DNA of 64,000 bases, taken from assembly GCF_039634365.2 (NCBI RefSeq), contig NZ_CP155079.2, positions 2,790,001-2,854,000 on the forward strand, given 5' to 3'. Of this stretch, positions 35,507 to 43,984 are shown one piece after another. The position numbers and the translations under genes were made by a program. The notes under the pieces were generated by a model that did no database searches, was not told the DNA's origin, and saw nothing but the letters and a program-made list of their open reading frames with translations. Each line of letters opens with the position of its first letter. Within the stretch, counting starts at the first letter, position 1. The stretch is from Mucilaginibacter sp. PAMB04168 (GTDB taxonomy: Bacteria > Bacteroidota > Bacteroidia > Sphingobacteriales > Sphingobacteriaceae).

Positions 35507-36543
35507 TGAAGATGACGAGAATCAGATATTATATTTTGAGCGTTATGATGCTGTTGACAGCTGCCGTTACAAAGGCGCAGGATCATCAGTATTCGCAATT
35601 CTTTAATTCGCCTGTGTACTTAAACCCGGCGCTAAATGGTCAATTTGAAGGTGATTTACGCGTTAATATGATTTATCGTAACCAGTGGTCTTCCCTCCCT
35701 GGTGCACTTAGTTACTTAACCGCATCAGTAGACCTGAACATACCCAAATTTGGTGGCGGCGTTGGTTTAATGTTTACACGTGCTAATGAGGGTACCGCTT
35801 ATTATTTACGAAACAACCTGGCCGGCATCTATTCATACAGTGTGGGTTCTGACGATTTTGTTTTATCGTTTGGCTTACAAGCGGGTATTGGTAACCGTAC
35901 CATTGATCGCAGCAAGCTTGTTTTTGGTGACCAGATCGATCCTCGCCTGGGTTACATTCCCGGATCACAATCAGCAGCTGATTTAGGGCAGTTGAATAAC
36001 AAATTTTACTTTGACGCCGGCGCCGGCATCAACCTCGTAATGGGCAATTTTATGGCTGGCGGCGCATTGCAACACATTAACCGTCCCGATCAATCGTTTA
36101 CCGGAGCTTCAGCAAAGTTACCAATGCGCGCAACCGGTCACTTAAGCTACCGTTGGGATCTTAATCCATACGATAACTACGACGAGGATGAGAAGTCATA
36201 TGTAATACCTTCGGTGGTTATGTACAAGCAAGCATCATCAACCTCATTAAGTGCCGGTATGCAATACAAACGCCGTAGCGTAAATGCGGGTTTATGGTAC
36301 CGCAGCGGAGGACAAACCGGTCCAAGTTCATTTGTGGTGTCTTTCATCTTCGATCTTTTTATAAACAAGGATGGTGGCGAAAAAATGCGTTTCGGTATCA
36401 GCCACGATGCACCTACCTCCAAGTTAAATTACAGCAACACCAGCGGAACAACGGAGGGCAGCTTAGGATATGAAACCACCTTACCGTCTCGTACCGGCTC
36501 ACCAAAATTTATGGGATCAACACGTTGTTATGATTTCTATTAA
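35506..36543 (+). CDS. PorP/SprF family type IX secretion outer-membrane protein
   Basis: Outer-membrane beta-barrel of 345 residues with signal peptide (about 1-22, ending VTKAQ) and the family start QDHQYSQFFNSPVYLNPALN. Strand repeats include YRNQWSSLPGALSYLTASVD and the C-terminal strand FVVSFIFDLFINK. SprF-like proteins are co-encoded with proteins bearing a type B C-terminal domain and are needed to deliver or retain that cargo on the surface. Here the start codon shares one base with the adhesin's stop, so translation is coupled and this protein almost certainly serves the giant protein. Confidence 0.92.
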   Translation: MKMTRIRYYILSVMMLLTAAVTKAQDHQYSQFFNSPVYLNPALNGQFEGDLRVNMIYRNQWSSLPGALSYLTASVDLNIPKFGGGVGLMFTRANEGTAYYLRNNLAGIYSYSVGSDDFVLSFGLQAGIGNRTIDRSKLVFGDQIDPRLGYIPGSQSAADLGQLNNKFYFDAGAGINLVMGNFMAGGALQHINRPDQSFTGASAKLPMRATGHLSYRWDLNPYDNYDEDEKSYVIPSVVMYKQASSTSLSAGMQYKRRSVNAGLWYRSGGQTGPSSFVVSFIFDLFINKDGGEKMRFGISHDAPTSKLNYSNTSGTTEGSLGYETTLPSRTGSPKFMGSTRCYDFY

Positions 36544-36624
36544 TCATTAAGTTATTTTATTCGTGGCACCTGTTGTTCCACACTCATGTAAAGGTATAGC
36601 CGTAAAGCTGTACCTTTATTGCTT

Positions 36625-37035
36625 ATGAATACTGAAAAAAGATTAGTTGCCAAAGCTACAACTACTATTGGGCGCTCACAATATCAAACGATAGCCAATA
36701 GCGGTAATCATTCCATTATAGTTGATGAACCCGCAGAATTGAATGGAAGTGACACAGGCATGGGGCCTTATGGCTTGTTACTGTCAAGCTTAGGCAGCTG
36801 CACTATTATTACGCTACGAATGTATATCGAAAGAAAAATGTGGGTAGTAGACGAAATTAAGGCTGAGTTGGAGATTTATGCAGTGAACGATGGCCATTTG
36901 ATCGAAACCAGCCTTAGTTTTAAAGGTGATCTCATAGCTAAACAGGTTGAAAGATTATTGCAAGTTGCTGAAGCATGCCCCATCCATAAATTGCTTGCGG
37001 GTAATATTGCGATGAAAACCTTGGTCTCGTTATAA
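36625..37035 (+). CDS. OsmC family protein (second copy)
   Basis: A 136-residue OsmC-fold protein. The first catalytic cysteine is in LLSSLGSCTIITLRMYIERK (about residue 60) and the second in VAEACPIHKLLAGNI (about 120), so both redox residues are present. The CPIHKLL motif marks the YhfA-like branch, distinct from the osmC gene at 27489. The start is ATG 36625; the frame extends two codons upstream to a TTG. It stands alone on the plus strand. Confidence 0.86.
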   Translation: MNTEKRLVAKATTTIGRSQYQTIANSGNHSIIVDEPAELNGSDTGMGPYGLLLSSLGSCTIITLRMYIERKMWVVDEIKAELEIYAVNDGHLIETSLSFKGDLIAKQVERLLQVAEACPIHKLLAGNIAMKTLVSL

Positions 37036-37066
37036 AAAAACAAGCCGGAAAGCTTAATTTCCCGGC
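37035..37066 (-). terminator. Terminator downstream of the DUF4126 gene
   Basis: Stem GCCGGAAA/TTTCCCGGC with one bulged base, followed on the minus strand by seven T. It serves the DUF4126 gene from the right and may also block read-through from osmC. Confidence 0.65.
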
Positions 37067-37208
37067 CTGCTTCAATCACTCTAAAACAATCACCTCTATT
37101 TAAAGAAGTCTTTTTGTTGCATAAAAACTAATCTGGTTACTTATGCAAATATCGTAAGTAATTATATAACTGTTTATGCACTTACATATTGTGCAGTTTT
37201 ACAAAATA

Positions 37209-37694
37209 TTAAGCTGCTTTTGCCAAGCCTGCACTCGCACCAATTACCAGTGCATCCTCAATACCGCCAATGATAGGATCCATAATCTTAGTGCCTTTTA
37301 CAGTTGCTTTGCGTAAATAGAAACTACCAAATGTTGATAGTATGGCCGCGCTGCCTCCTAACAAAGCGCCCACGTAAGCCTGGCCGCCTCGTGCTTTATA
37401 AACACTTGCGCCGGCAAGTGCACCAGCTAAAAACCTGGCCGATATTACCGGCAGTTTGATACGATCAGGAGCATTGGGTAGCTTATCGCCAATAAATTCT
37501 GTTACGGCCAGAAGCTTAAAAGCAGTAGCCACTTTGTTAGATTGCATTAAACTTAAGGAAGAATTGGCTAACGCTTTAGACTGGTGGTGACTTAGTATAT
37601 GACTGGTTAACGCCGGTGCCGACATGGAACGGAAACCGGCTATAGTACCCAAGCCCACTGCTTGCCAAAACGGGTTAGTTATTTTGAATCTCAT
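37209..37694 (-). CDS. DUF4126 family membrane protein
   Basis: A 161-residue protein with Gly/Ala-rich hydrophobic segments (about 12-30, 85-100, 105-122, 140-160) and short polar turns. Features typical of DUF4126 are AVGLGTIAGFRSMSAPAL at the start, FIGDKLPNAPDRIKLPVISA in the middle, and the end IIGGIEDALVIGASAGLAK. It is probably an inner-membrane protein; no function is established. The gene is divergent from purB and terminated by the hairpin at 37035. Confidence 0.83.
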   Translation of the reverse strand: MRFKITNPFWQAVGLGTIAGFRSMSAPALTSHILSHHQSKALANSSLSLMQSNKVATAFKLLAVTEFIGDKLPNAPDRIKLPVISARFLAGALAGASVYKARGGQAYVGALLGGSAAILSTFGSFYLRKATVKGTKIMDPIIGGIEDALVIGASAGLAKAA

Positions 37695-37888
37695 AGCTAC
37701 ATTTAATTATTAGTTATACAAAGTACATAAAAAGCACGAATAGTGTTTGACTATCATTGCCCAATTTTATACGAATCAGTATAAGAGTATAACTGTTCCT
37801 TGCGCTTTTGCCGGTAGGTTTACTTATGGGTGCCTGTTAATTGATGCAGTCTTGCGTTTTTGCAGTAAGCACATTCCGGCTACTTTGT

Positions 37889-37896
37889 TACCTTTG
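37889..37896 (+). promoter_or_regulatory. purB -7 element (TAccTTTG)
   Basis: A TAnnTTTG match 17 nt before the purB ATG. The nearest upstream TTTG (37859-37862) is 26 nt away, too far to be confident of the -33 box. Confidence 0.4.
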
Positions 37897-37913
37897 CGAA
37901 AACTTTTTCTAGT

Positions 37914-39257
37914 ATGTCGCTTACTCCGCTTATGGCCATATCACCTGTTGATGGCCGCTATCATAACGCAACCGCAACACTGGCACCTTATTTTTCTGAA
38001 TATGCTCTGATAAAATACCGGGTTTATGTAGAAATTGAATACTTTATTGCTTTATGCGAACATCCTTTGCCGCAATTGAAAGGCTTTGATAAAAGCATAT
38101 TTGATAGCCTAAGAGTAATTTATCAGCAATTTTCTGAAAGTGATGCTGAAGCTATTAAGATTATCGAAAGCACTACTAATCACGACGTTAAAGCGGTTGA
38201 GTATTTCATCAAACAAAAATTTGATACCTTAAACCTGCAGGACTACAAAGAGTTTATTCACTTTGGCTTAACCTCGCAAGATATTAATAACACAGCCATA
38301 CCCTATTCTTTTAAACAAGCCTTGCATGAGGTTTACTATCCGGCTATAGAAGATTTGCTTGCTGTTTTAAAAAAATACGCGCAAGACTGGAAAGCCGTAC
38401 CTATGCTGGCCCATACACACGGACAGCCGGCATCACCTACCCGCCTAGGTAAGGAAATTGAAGTTTTTGTTGAGCGCATAGAGAACCAATTGACATTGGC
38501 TAAGGCTGTACCTTTTTCTGCAAAGTTTGGTGGTGCTACCGGTAATTTTAATGCGCACCATGTGGCCTATCCTGCTATTAACTGGACCGATTTTGGAAAT
38601 CATTTTGTAAATAACATTTTAGGGTTAAAGCGCTCACAATACACTACGCAGATAGAACACTACGATAACTTTGCGGCGCAATGCGACTCATTAAAGCGCA
38701 TTAACAATATCATTATGGATCTGGACCGCGACATGTGGAGCTACATATCCATGAATTACTTTAAGCAGAAAATCAAAGCCGGAGAGGTGGGTTCGTCGGC
38801 TATGCCGCACAAAGTAAACCCAATCGACTTTGAAAACTCCGAAGGCAATGTAGGTTTGGCCAATGCACTTTATGAACACCTGGCAGCTAAATTACCGGTA
38901 TCGAGGTTACAACGCGATTTAACAGATTCAACCGTGCTTCGTAACGTTGGCGTGCCTGTAGCACATTCGCTTATTGCAATCAAATCTACAATACGCGGCT
39001 TAAATAAATTACTTTTGAACGAAGTAGCCATCAAGCAAGACCTGGAGGACAACTGGGCTGTAGTGGCAGAGGCTATCCAAACTATTTTGCGCCGTGAGAA
39101 CTTCCCCAACCCGTACGAGGCTTTGAAAGACCTTACCCGGACTAATCAACAAATTAACGCAGCTAGTATAGCTACCTTTGTGGATGGCTTAGCAGTAGCG
39201 GATGATGTAAAGGCTGAACTGAAGCAAATTACCCCTTCTAATTACACAGGCGTATAA
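37914..39257 (+). CDS. purB: Adenylosuccinate lyase
   Basis: Purine biosynthesis enzyme splitting SAICAR to AICAR, and adenylosuccinate to AMP, both with release of fumarate. The 447-residue helical protein carries the fumarase/aspartase-superfamily signature SSAMPHKVNPIDFENSEGN (about 292-310, catalytic serine within). It also has PMLAHTHGQPASPTRLGKE (about 163-181) and FIHFGLTSQDINNTAIP (about 114-130). Length and motifs fit the E. coli-like PurB branch. It has its own promoter and is followed by nfu, which has a separate promoter. Confidence 0.96.
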   Translation: MSLTPLMAISPVDGRYHNATATLAPYFSEYALIKYRVYVEIEYFIALCEHPLPQLKGFDKSIFDSLRVIYQQFSESDAEAIKIIESTTNHDVKAVEYFIKQKFDTLNLQDYKEFIHFGLTSQDINNTAIPYSFKQALHEVYYPAIEDLLAVLKKYAQDWKAVPMLAHTHGQPASPTRLGKEIEVFVERIENQLTLAKAVPFSAKFGGATGNFNAHHVAYPAINWTDFGNHFVNNILGLKRSQYTTQIEHYDNFAAQCDSLKRINNIIMDLDRDMWSYISMNYFKQKIKAGEVGSSAMPHKVNPIDFENSEGNVGLANALYEHLAAKLPVSRLQRDLTDSTVLRNVGVPVAHSLIAIKSTIRGLNKLLLNEVAIKQDLEDNWAVVAEAIQTILRRENFPNPYEALKDLTRTNQQINAASIATFVDGLAVADDVKAELKQITPSNYTGV

Positions 39258-39288
39258 GTCATGTTGAGGTCAAAACCGGTAGTGGTGC

Positions 39289-39318
39289 ATTGTTAAATCA
39301 AAAAGCTGTTTAAATTTG
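39289..39318 (+). promoter_or_regulatory. Promoter of the Nfu scaffold gene (ATTG-N18-TAaaTTTG)
   Basis: ATTG at 39289-39292 and TAAATTTG at 39311-39318, 18 nt apart, 22 nt before the ATG at 39341. Confidence 0.6.
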
Positions 39319-39340
39319 TTCTAATTAAAATTGTATACCC

Positions 39341-39889
39341 ATGAATATCAACGTATATACCGAATCTACGCCTAACCCGGCAACTATGAAATTCATAGTA
39401 AATAAACTGCTGATTAACGGCAGTGTAGATTATCCAACTAAGGAAAGTGCCGAAAAATCACCATTCGCTAAAGAACTATATAAATTTTCGTTTGTGAACG
39501 GTGTGTTTTTTGCAAGCAACTTTGTTACGGTAACCAAAACAGAAGGTACAGACTGGGACGATATCGAACCCATACTAAAGGAATTTGTAAAAGGCGCTGT
39601 TGAAGCTGAATTAAAAGTTCAGGAGGCAGAACAAGAAGAGGTAAACTTTGAGGGCACGGATGCTGAAATAAAGATACAGCAGATATTGCATGACTATGTA
39701 CGCCCTGCAGTTGAGCAAGACGGTGGTGCTATCAGTTACAAATCATTTAACGAAGGTGTTGTAACTGTTGAGTTGCGTGGCTCGTGCAGTGGTTGCCCAT
39801 CATCAACCCTTACATTAAAATCGGGTATTGAGAACTTATTGAAACGCATGGTTCCTGAAGTTCAGGAAGTAGTGTCGGAAGCTTTGTAA
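39341..39889 (+). CDS. NifU-like Fe-S cluster scaffold protein (Nfu type)
   Basis: Assembles or carries [4Fe-4S] clusters for delivery to target enzymes. In 182 residues, the N-terminal Nfu_N domain (about 1-90: TESTPNPATMKFIVNKLL, YKFSFVNGVFFASNFVTVTK) is joined by an acidic linker to the NifU C-terminal domain (about 105-175). That domain carries the ligand pair in GSCSGCPSSTLTLKSGIE (CxxC). This two-domain form resembles the mitochondrial Nfu1 type. It has its own promoter, and a terminator follows. Confidence 0.93.
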   Translation: MNINVYTESTPNPATMKFIVNKLLINGSVDYPTKESAEKSPFAKELYKFSFVNGVFFASNFVTVTKTEGTDWDDIEPILKEFVKGAVEAELKVQEAEQEEVNFEGTDAEIKIQQILHDYVRPAVEQDGGAISYKSFNEGVVTVELRGSCSGCPSSTLTLKSGIENLLKRMVPEVQEVVSEAL

Positions 39890-39900
39890 CAAATCCGTGT

Positions 39901-39926
39901 TTCGGGTATGTCTTAAATTACCCGAA
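39901..39926 (+). terminator. Terminator after the Nfu gene
   Basis: Perfect 8-bp stem TTCGGGTA/TACCCGAA with a 10-nt loop, 11 nt past the Nfu stop. No long T-run follows, so the efficiency is uncertain. Confidence 0.6.
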
Positions 39927-39944
39927 CCCATCGAATAATAAACT

Positions 39945-40020
39945 CGTAATTGCGAGATATGAAGTTAGACGCAGGCTATTATTGATTAGCGGCTAGATTG
40001 CTTCATATCTCGCATTTACG
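39945..40020. repeat. Long inverted repeat between convergent genes
   Basis: Two 20-nt arms, 39945-39964 and 40001-40020, are complementary at 19 of 20 positions, separated by 36 nt. Inside the loop a smaller stem forms (TAGACGC 39966-39972 with GCGGCTA 39989-39995, one mismatch). The right arm ends 2 nt before the IMPase stop codon. It could terminate the IMPase operon, protect mRNA ends or be a mobile repeat. Confidence 0.75.
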
Positions 40021-40022
40021 TT

Positions 40023-40811
40023 TTATTTAAAGTGCTGACTTATCACTTCCAGCATCTCCTTCGTTATTTTTCCATTGGTGGCCAGTAATTCGCGGGTGTT
40101 TATTACCTCGTCACCTCCGCTAAAATTAACCACATCTCCTCCGGCCTGTCTTACTATCAATACCCCTGCAGCTACATCCCAAGGGTTTAAATTGTACTCA
40201 TAAAAAGCCTCAAATCTTCCGCAAGCCGTATAAGCCAAATCAACTGCTGCCGACCCCATCCTGCGCAAGCCGTGGCAACTTTTCATTAATTCGGTAAAGA
40301 GGTTTATATATTGCTGCTGCTTGGTAAAATCATAATACGGAAAACCTGTAGCTAACAAACTGCTTGAAATAGAAGGCGCGTTGCTTACCTTAATTTCGGC
40401 GCCATTTAAATAGGCCGGCGTATCAATACTCGCATAAAAGCATTCATCCAGGTTCACTTCGTAAACAACACCTGAAACCAGCTTATCATACTCCTGTAGT
40501 GCAATACTTACGGAAAACACAGGAACGCCATGTATGAAGTTCGTTGTGCCATCCAATGGATCTATAATCCAGTTGTAGCGCTCTCCTATTTTTGTCGTTG
40601 TCTTTTCTTCCGTAATAAATCCGGCCTCAGGCAGAATCTTTTCCAAAGACGCCACGATCTTTTGTTCGGCTGTCTTATCAACGTAAGAAACCAGATCATT
40701 AAGGCCCTTAAATTCAATTCGGTCTGCACTGAAATTTTTACGTTCCTCACGTATAAAATCGCCTGCTTCGCGGGCTACCTCTGTTACTTGTTTAGTGATT
40801 TGTTCGAGCAT
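40023..40811 (-). CDS. Inositol monophosphatase family protein
   Basis: Mg2+-dependent, Li+-sensitive-type sugar-phosphate phosphatase of 262 residues. The three metal-binding motifs are present: EEKTTT with a preceding helix (about 65-70), IIDPLDGTTNFIHGVPVF (about 83-100) and NPWDVAAGVLIVRQAGGDV (about 208-226). Substrate could be an inositol or another phosphomonoester such as a nucleotide; Bacteroidota members are not well sorted. The ATG at 40811 is inside the end of gtrA (20-nt overlap); the extra N-terminal residues of the longer frame are hydrophobic and not family-like. Confidence 0.88.
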   Translation of the reverse strand: MLEQITKQVTEVAREAGDFIREERKNFSADRIEFKGLNDLVSYVDKTAEQKIVASLEKILPEAGFITEEKTTTKIGERYNWIIDPLDGTTNFIHGVPVFSVSIALQEYDKLVSGVVYEVNLDECFYASIDTPAYLNGAEIKVSNAPSISSSLLATGFPYYDFTKQQQYINLFTELMKSCHGLRRMGSAAVDLAYTACGRFEAFYEYNLNPWDVAAGVLIVRQAGGDVVNFSGGDEVINTRELLATNGKITKEMLEVISQHFK

Positions 40812-41259
40812 GATTACGTAACGAAAGATTAAAGGAAAAGATTTTATGAATAAAAAAACTGGCAAAAAATAAACTGAGCGCTGCCGTTATACGAGCTGCA
40901 GAAGGCGAGAGATATAAATACTTAATAAGCAGTTTGAGTACCTCAAGGTTGGCAAAATAACCAACAAAGGCTACCATTAAGAACCGGGAAAACTGTTTAG
41001 CAAAGGGCAGTTTAGATTCGGAAAAAACAAGATAACGGGTGATTAGAAAGTTAACCATTACCCCTAAGGTAAACGATATGATTAACGATAAGGCATGATT
41101 ACCAGTTTGGTGCCCTAATATTAAATAGCGCTTTTGCGTAAATACGAGATTGTCGAATAAATAAAAAGCAATTATATCAACCAGAAAACCTGAACCTGCC
41201 GAAAATAAAAAGCGGGTAAACTTATTTGCAGTAAGCCGTTGCCAGGTTTCATTAGCCAT
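40792..41259 (-). CDS. GtrA family membrane protein
   Basis: A 155-residue protein with four membrane helices (about 13-30, 47-68, 82-105, 115-138) and a basic C-terminus. [20 protein letters not shown] and a final RNHARTNH are typical of the GtrA fold. GtrA-like proteins are proposed to flip or accept polyprenyl-linked sugars for surface polysaccharide modification. No glycosyltransferase gene is next to it here, so the substrate is unknown. The start overlaps the lgt stop by 8 nt and the stop overlaps the IMPase start by 20 nt, showing tight translational coupling in the mtaB-lgt-gtrA-IMPase string. Confidence 0.85.
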   Translation of the reverse strand: MANETWQRLTANKFTRFLFSAGSGFLVDIIAFYLFDNLVFTQKRYLILGHQTGNHALSLIISFTLGVMVNFLITRYLVFSESKLPFAKQFSRFLMVAFVGYFANLEVLKLLIKYLYLSPSAARITAALSLFFASFFIHKIFSFNLSLRNHARTNH

Positions 41260-42433
41260 TAGTACCCCGGTGCTCTAATGCGGTTCTTCTTTTTTGAGCG
41301 GTAACAATCATCACCACACCAGTTAATACCAGAAGGAGCGAGATAAGTTCGGCTTGAGTAAAAGGTATACCTGCCACGTGATATTTGGTATTCACGCGGA
41401 TCAACTCTATAAAAAATCGTTCTACGCCGTTCAGAATTAAATAAATACCGAACATTATACCTGGCGTTTTGATGTGGTTGCGAATGCTCCATAGAAACAG
41501 GAACAGCAATAAGCAAACTACACATTCATAAAAAGGCGTAGGATATACCGGCAACTTTAATTCGTAACAGAACTTGCCAACGCAGTTCGCTATAGGGTTA
41601 TCATGATCGGCCATGCTCACATTGTGCGGATATTTGAACGACCACATCCAGTCGGGAGCCCAGCTTAGCCAGTTAGGTTTTGCAGCTAAGTTAGGTATGC
41701 CCCAATCACCGTCTCCGGCCATTTGGCATCCTATCCGACCAACTGCATAAGCCAGCATCATACCAGGTCCACCAATGTCGAGCATGGTTAGCGGTTTTAT
41801 CCCATGTTTATTGGCAATATATAACACGGCGGCTCCACCACAAATAAGGCCGCCATAAAAGGTTAAACCACTAAAGCCGATGAGCATACCAACCGGGTCT
41901 TGCATAAATTCACCCCAGTTTTCAAGTGCGTTAAATATTTTAGCACCTGCAAATCCAAATATGGCTGCCCATACTAAAATGGTGCCCATCAGGTCATGTG
42001 GGTGTACGGTTACTTGTTGGGTAACGGGTTCAGCTAACTGCTCTTTCTTTTTTTCATAATATGCCCAATATGCAATAGCCGCAGCGCCAATTATGCCACC
42101 TATCCAGTTACCACGTGTCGATAGTAGAAAACTTTGAGGGTCTTCTATCATCGTGTGATAATTCAGGGCTATATCGACTATTTTATAACCTACTATAAAT
42201 CCAAAAACGGCATTGGTGATTAATTCAGTAATAGATGCTGGCTGACCAACGGTTACCGTCTGCTGAAATGAATGAACGTAACCCAGCTTTTCTTTACGTT
42301 TAAACTCCTGCGCAAAAGCCCAGTAAGCAGCCATAAAAGCCAAGGCCACAAAAAAACCAAAAGTTTGTATAGGTAATGGCGGTATATTTAATCCGGTTAG
42401 GTACTGCAGAAGATCGGACAGGGTTGGAAACAT
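41252..42433 (-). CDS. lgt: Prolipoprotein diacylglyceryl transferase
   Basis: Inner-membrane enzyme that attaches diacylglycerol to the lipobox cysteine of prelipoproteins. The 393-residue protein has about seven membrane helices. The Lgt signature region is [20 protein letters not shown] (about 229-248), and [20 protein letters not shown] supplies a conserved His. It is longer than the E. coli enzyme (291 residues). Extra sequence lies in the N-terminal region, with a charged segment ([19 protein letters not shown], about 134-152), and in a polar loop after the signature (about 250-290). The start is ATG 42433; the longer frame upstream runs toward mtaB. Confidence 0.9.
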   Translation of the reverse strand: MFPTLSDLLQYLTGLNIPPLPIQTFGFFVALAFMAAYWAFAQEFKRKEKLGYVHSFQQTVTVGQPASITELITNAVFGFIVGYKIVDIALNYHTMIEDPQSFLLSTRGNWIGGIIGAAAIAYWAYYEKKKEQLAEPVTQQVTVHPHDLMGTILVWAAIFGFAGAKIFNALENWGEFMQDPVGMLIGFSGLTFYGGLICGGAAVLYIANKHGIKPLTMLDIGGPGMMLAYAVGRIGCQMAGDGDWGIPNLAAKPNWLSWAPDWMWSFKYPHNVSMADHDNPIANCVGKFCYELKLPVYPTPFYECVVCLLLFLFLWSIRNHIKTPGIMFGIYLILNGVERFFIELIRVNTKYHVAGIPFTQAELISLLLVLTGVVMIVTAQKRRTALEHRGTNG

Positions 42434-42461
42434 CAGGTGGTAATTTGCAGCGAATATAAGC

Positions 42462-43781
42462 TTAATGCACAAATATTTCTTCGCTTTCGGTAATTTCGAC
42501 ATCACCGTCTGCACTGATCGCTGTAAGCTTCACCGTCTTTAACTCATTCACCAATACAGGATCAAACTTAGCTTTAACCTTTACATAGTTACGTGTAAAG
42601 CCATGCATAAAGCCATCCTTGTTGTCGCCCTCAAATAAAACTTCATCGGTTATGCCGAGTTGTGAATCATAAAAAGCACGGCGTTTCTTTTCAGATAGAA
42701 TATGCAACATTTTGCTCCTGTCGGCACGGGTCGAACCTGGAACAGTGCCCGGCATTTCTGCCGCCAATGTATTCTCACGTTCCGAGTATGTAAACACGTG
42801 CAGGTAAGAGATGTCCAGGCTGTTCAGAAAGTTATAAGTATCTACAAAATCTTCGCGAGTTTCGCCCGGGAAACCAACAATAACATCTACTCCGATGCAA
42901 CAGTTAGGCATCAATTCCTTAATTTTAGCTACTCTATCAACATAAAGCTCACGGCGATAACGACGACGCATCAGGCCCAGTATTTTGTTTGAGCCTGACT
43001 GTAGCGGAATATGAAAATGTGGTACAAAGCGTTTGGAGGTAGCCACAAACTGAATAATTTCATCGGTTAACAGGTTAGGTTCTATTGATGAAATGCGAAT
43101 TCGGTCTATGCCTTCAACCTCATCTAATGCCTTAACCAGGTCAAAGAATTTATCCTCGCGCTGCCCGTTTCGAATACCGAAATCGCCCAGGTTAACACCG
43201 GTCAACACAATTTCTTTAACGCCCGAAGCTGCAATCTCTACGGCTTGGTTAACAGCGCTTTCAATAGTGTCGCTACGGCTCGCTCCGCGGGCCATAGGTA
43301 TAGTACAAAATGTACAAGAGTAATCACATCCGTCCTGCACTTTAAGGAAGGTGCGAGTACGATCGCCAAATGAGTAAGAGGAAATAAACTGATTCGCTTC
43401 AGATACTGGCTGATTATAAACTGCGGCCTTGCCTTGTTTAGTTAGGTCGCTGATATGATCAACCAATTGAAACTTTTCGGCAGCACCCAATACCAGATCA
43501 ACGCCAGGAATTTCGGCAATCTCCTGTGGCTTAAGTTGCGCATAACAACCTACAATAGTTACGTAAGCGTTAGGCGAAATTTTAAGTGCTTCTTTAACTA
43601 TCTTCTTGCACTTCTTATCGGCATTTTCAGTTACTGAGCAGGTGTTAATTACAAAAACGTCTGGCTTATCCGTAAACTCAACAGTATCAAAGCCGGCGCT
43701 ATTAAGCAGCCTGCCTAAGGTTGACGTTTCGGAGTAATTTAGCTTACAGCCTAAGGTATAAAAAGCAACTTTCTTGTTCAT
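42462..43781 (-). CDS. mtaB: tRNA (t6A37) methylthiotransferase
   Basis: Radical-SAM enzyme adding a methylthio group to t6A at position 37 of tRNAs that read ANN codons, giving ms2t6A. In 439 residues, an N-terminal UPF0004 domain (about 1-125) opens with [18 protein letters not shown], whose Cys is the first of three auxiliary-cluster cysteines. Others are in [18 protein letters not shown] and TIVGCYAQL. The radical-SAM cluster motif is in [22 protein letters not shown]-terminal TRAM-like segment follows. The start at 43781 is set by the strong promoter 10 nt upstream. It heads the minus-strand string mtaB-lgt-gtrA-IMPase. Confidence 0.95.
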   Translation of the reverse strand: MNKKVAFYTLGCKLNYSETSTLGRLLNSAGFDTVEFTDKPDVFVINTCSVTENADKKCKKIVKEALKISPNAYVTIVGCYAQLKPQEIAEIPGVDLVLGAAEKFQLVDHISDLTKQGKAAVYNQPVSEANQFISSYSFGDRTRTFLKVQDGCDYSCTFCTIPMARGASRSDTIESAVNQAVEIAASGVKEIVLTGVNLGDFGIRNGQREDKFFDLVKALDEVEGIDRIRISSIEPNLLTDEIIQFVATSKRFVPHFHIPLQSGSNKILGLMRRRYRRELYVDRVAKIKELMPNCCIGVDVIVGFPGETREDFVDTYNFLNSLDISYLHVFTYSERENTLAAEMPGTVPGSTRADRSKMLHILSEKKRRAFYDSQLGITDEVLFEGDNKDGFMHGFTRNYVKVKAKFDPVLVNELKTVKLTAISADGDVEITESEEIFVH

Positions 43782-43791
43782 TATCAAGCTG

Positions 43792-43820
43792 CAAAGATAC
43801 AATTTTATGTGATTAGCAAA
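43792..43820 (-). promoter_or_regulatory. mtaB promoter (TTTG-N17-TAtcTTTG)
   Basis: Exact consensus on the minus strand: TTTG (43817-43820), 17 nt, TATCTTTG (43792-43799). The ATG at 43781 starts 10 nt after the -7 box, giving an almost leaderless transcript, as for mnmA. Confidence 0.72.
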
Positions 43821-43868
43821 AAACAGTTAGGCCAAAGGTGGCGCCACTACTTAGCCTAAATGACCGTA

Positions 43869-43970
43869 TTATGGCTTTAATGAGTAATTGAAAATCTCTT
43901 TTTCCAATACACCCTTTTTGTTCTTTTCCTCAAGCCAGGAAACGATATAGCAAAGAACGTTTAAAGCCAC
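43869..43970 (-). CDS. Possible 33-residue ORF downstream of ubiX
   Basis: A GTG-to-TAA frame of 33 codons starting 14 nt after the ubiX stop. The peptide has a short hydrophobic start (ALNVLCYIVSWL) and a charged end (EEKNKKGVLEKEIFNYSLKP). Codon composition is protein-like and there is no other gene in this gap, but length, GTG start and lack of a known family leave it weak. It could be a remnant of a longer gene or a small co-transcribed peptide. Confidence 0.3.
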   Translation of the reverse strand: MALNVLCYIVSWLEEKNKKGVLEKEIFNYSLKP

Positions 43971-43984
43971 TAAGCTTTCTTAAT

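Noticed and set aside
37747-38010. 87-codon plus-strand frame across the purB upstream region
   Set aside because: It overlaps the purB start in another frame and has no protein-like composition; the region is the divergent promoter area.
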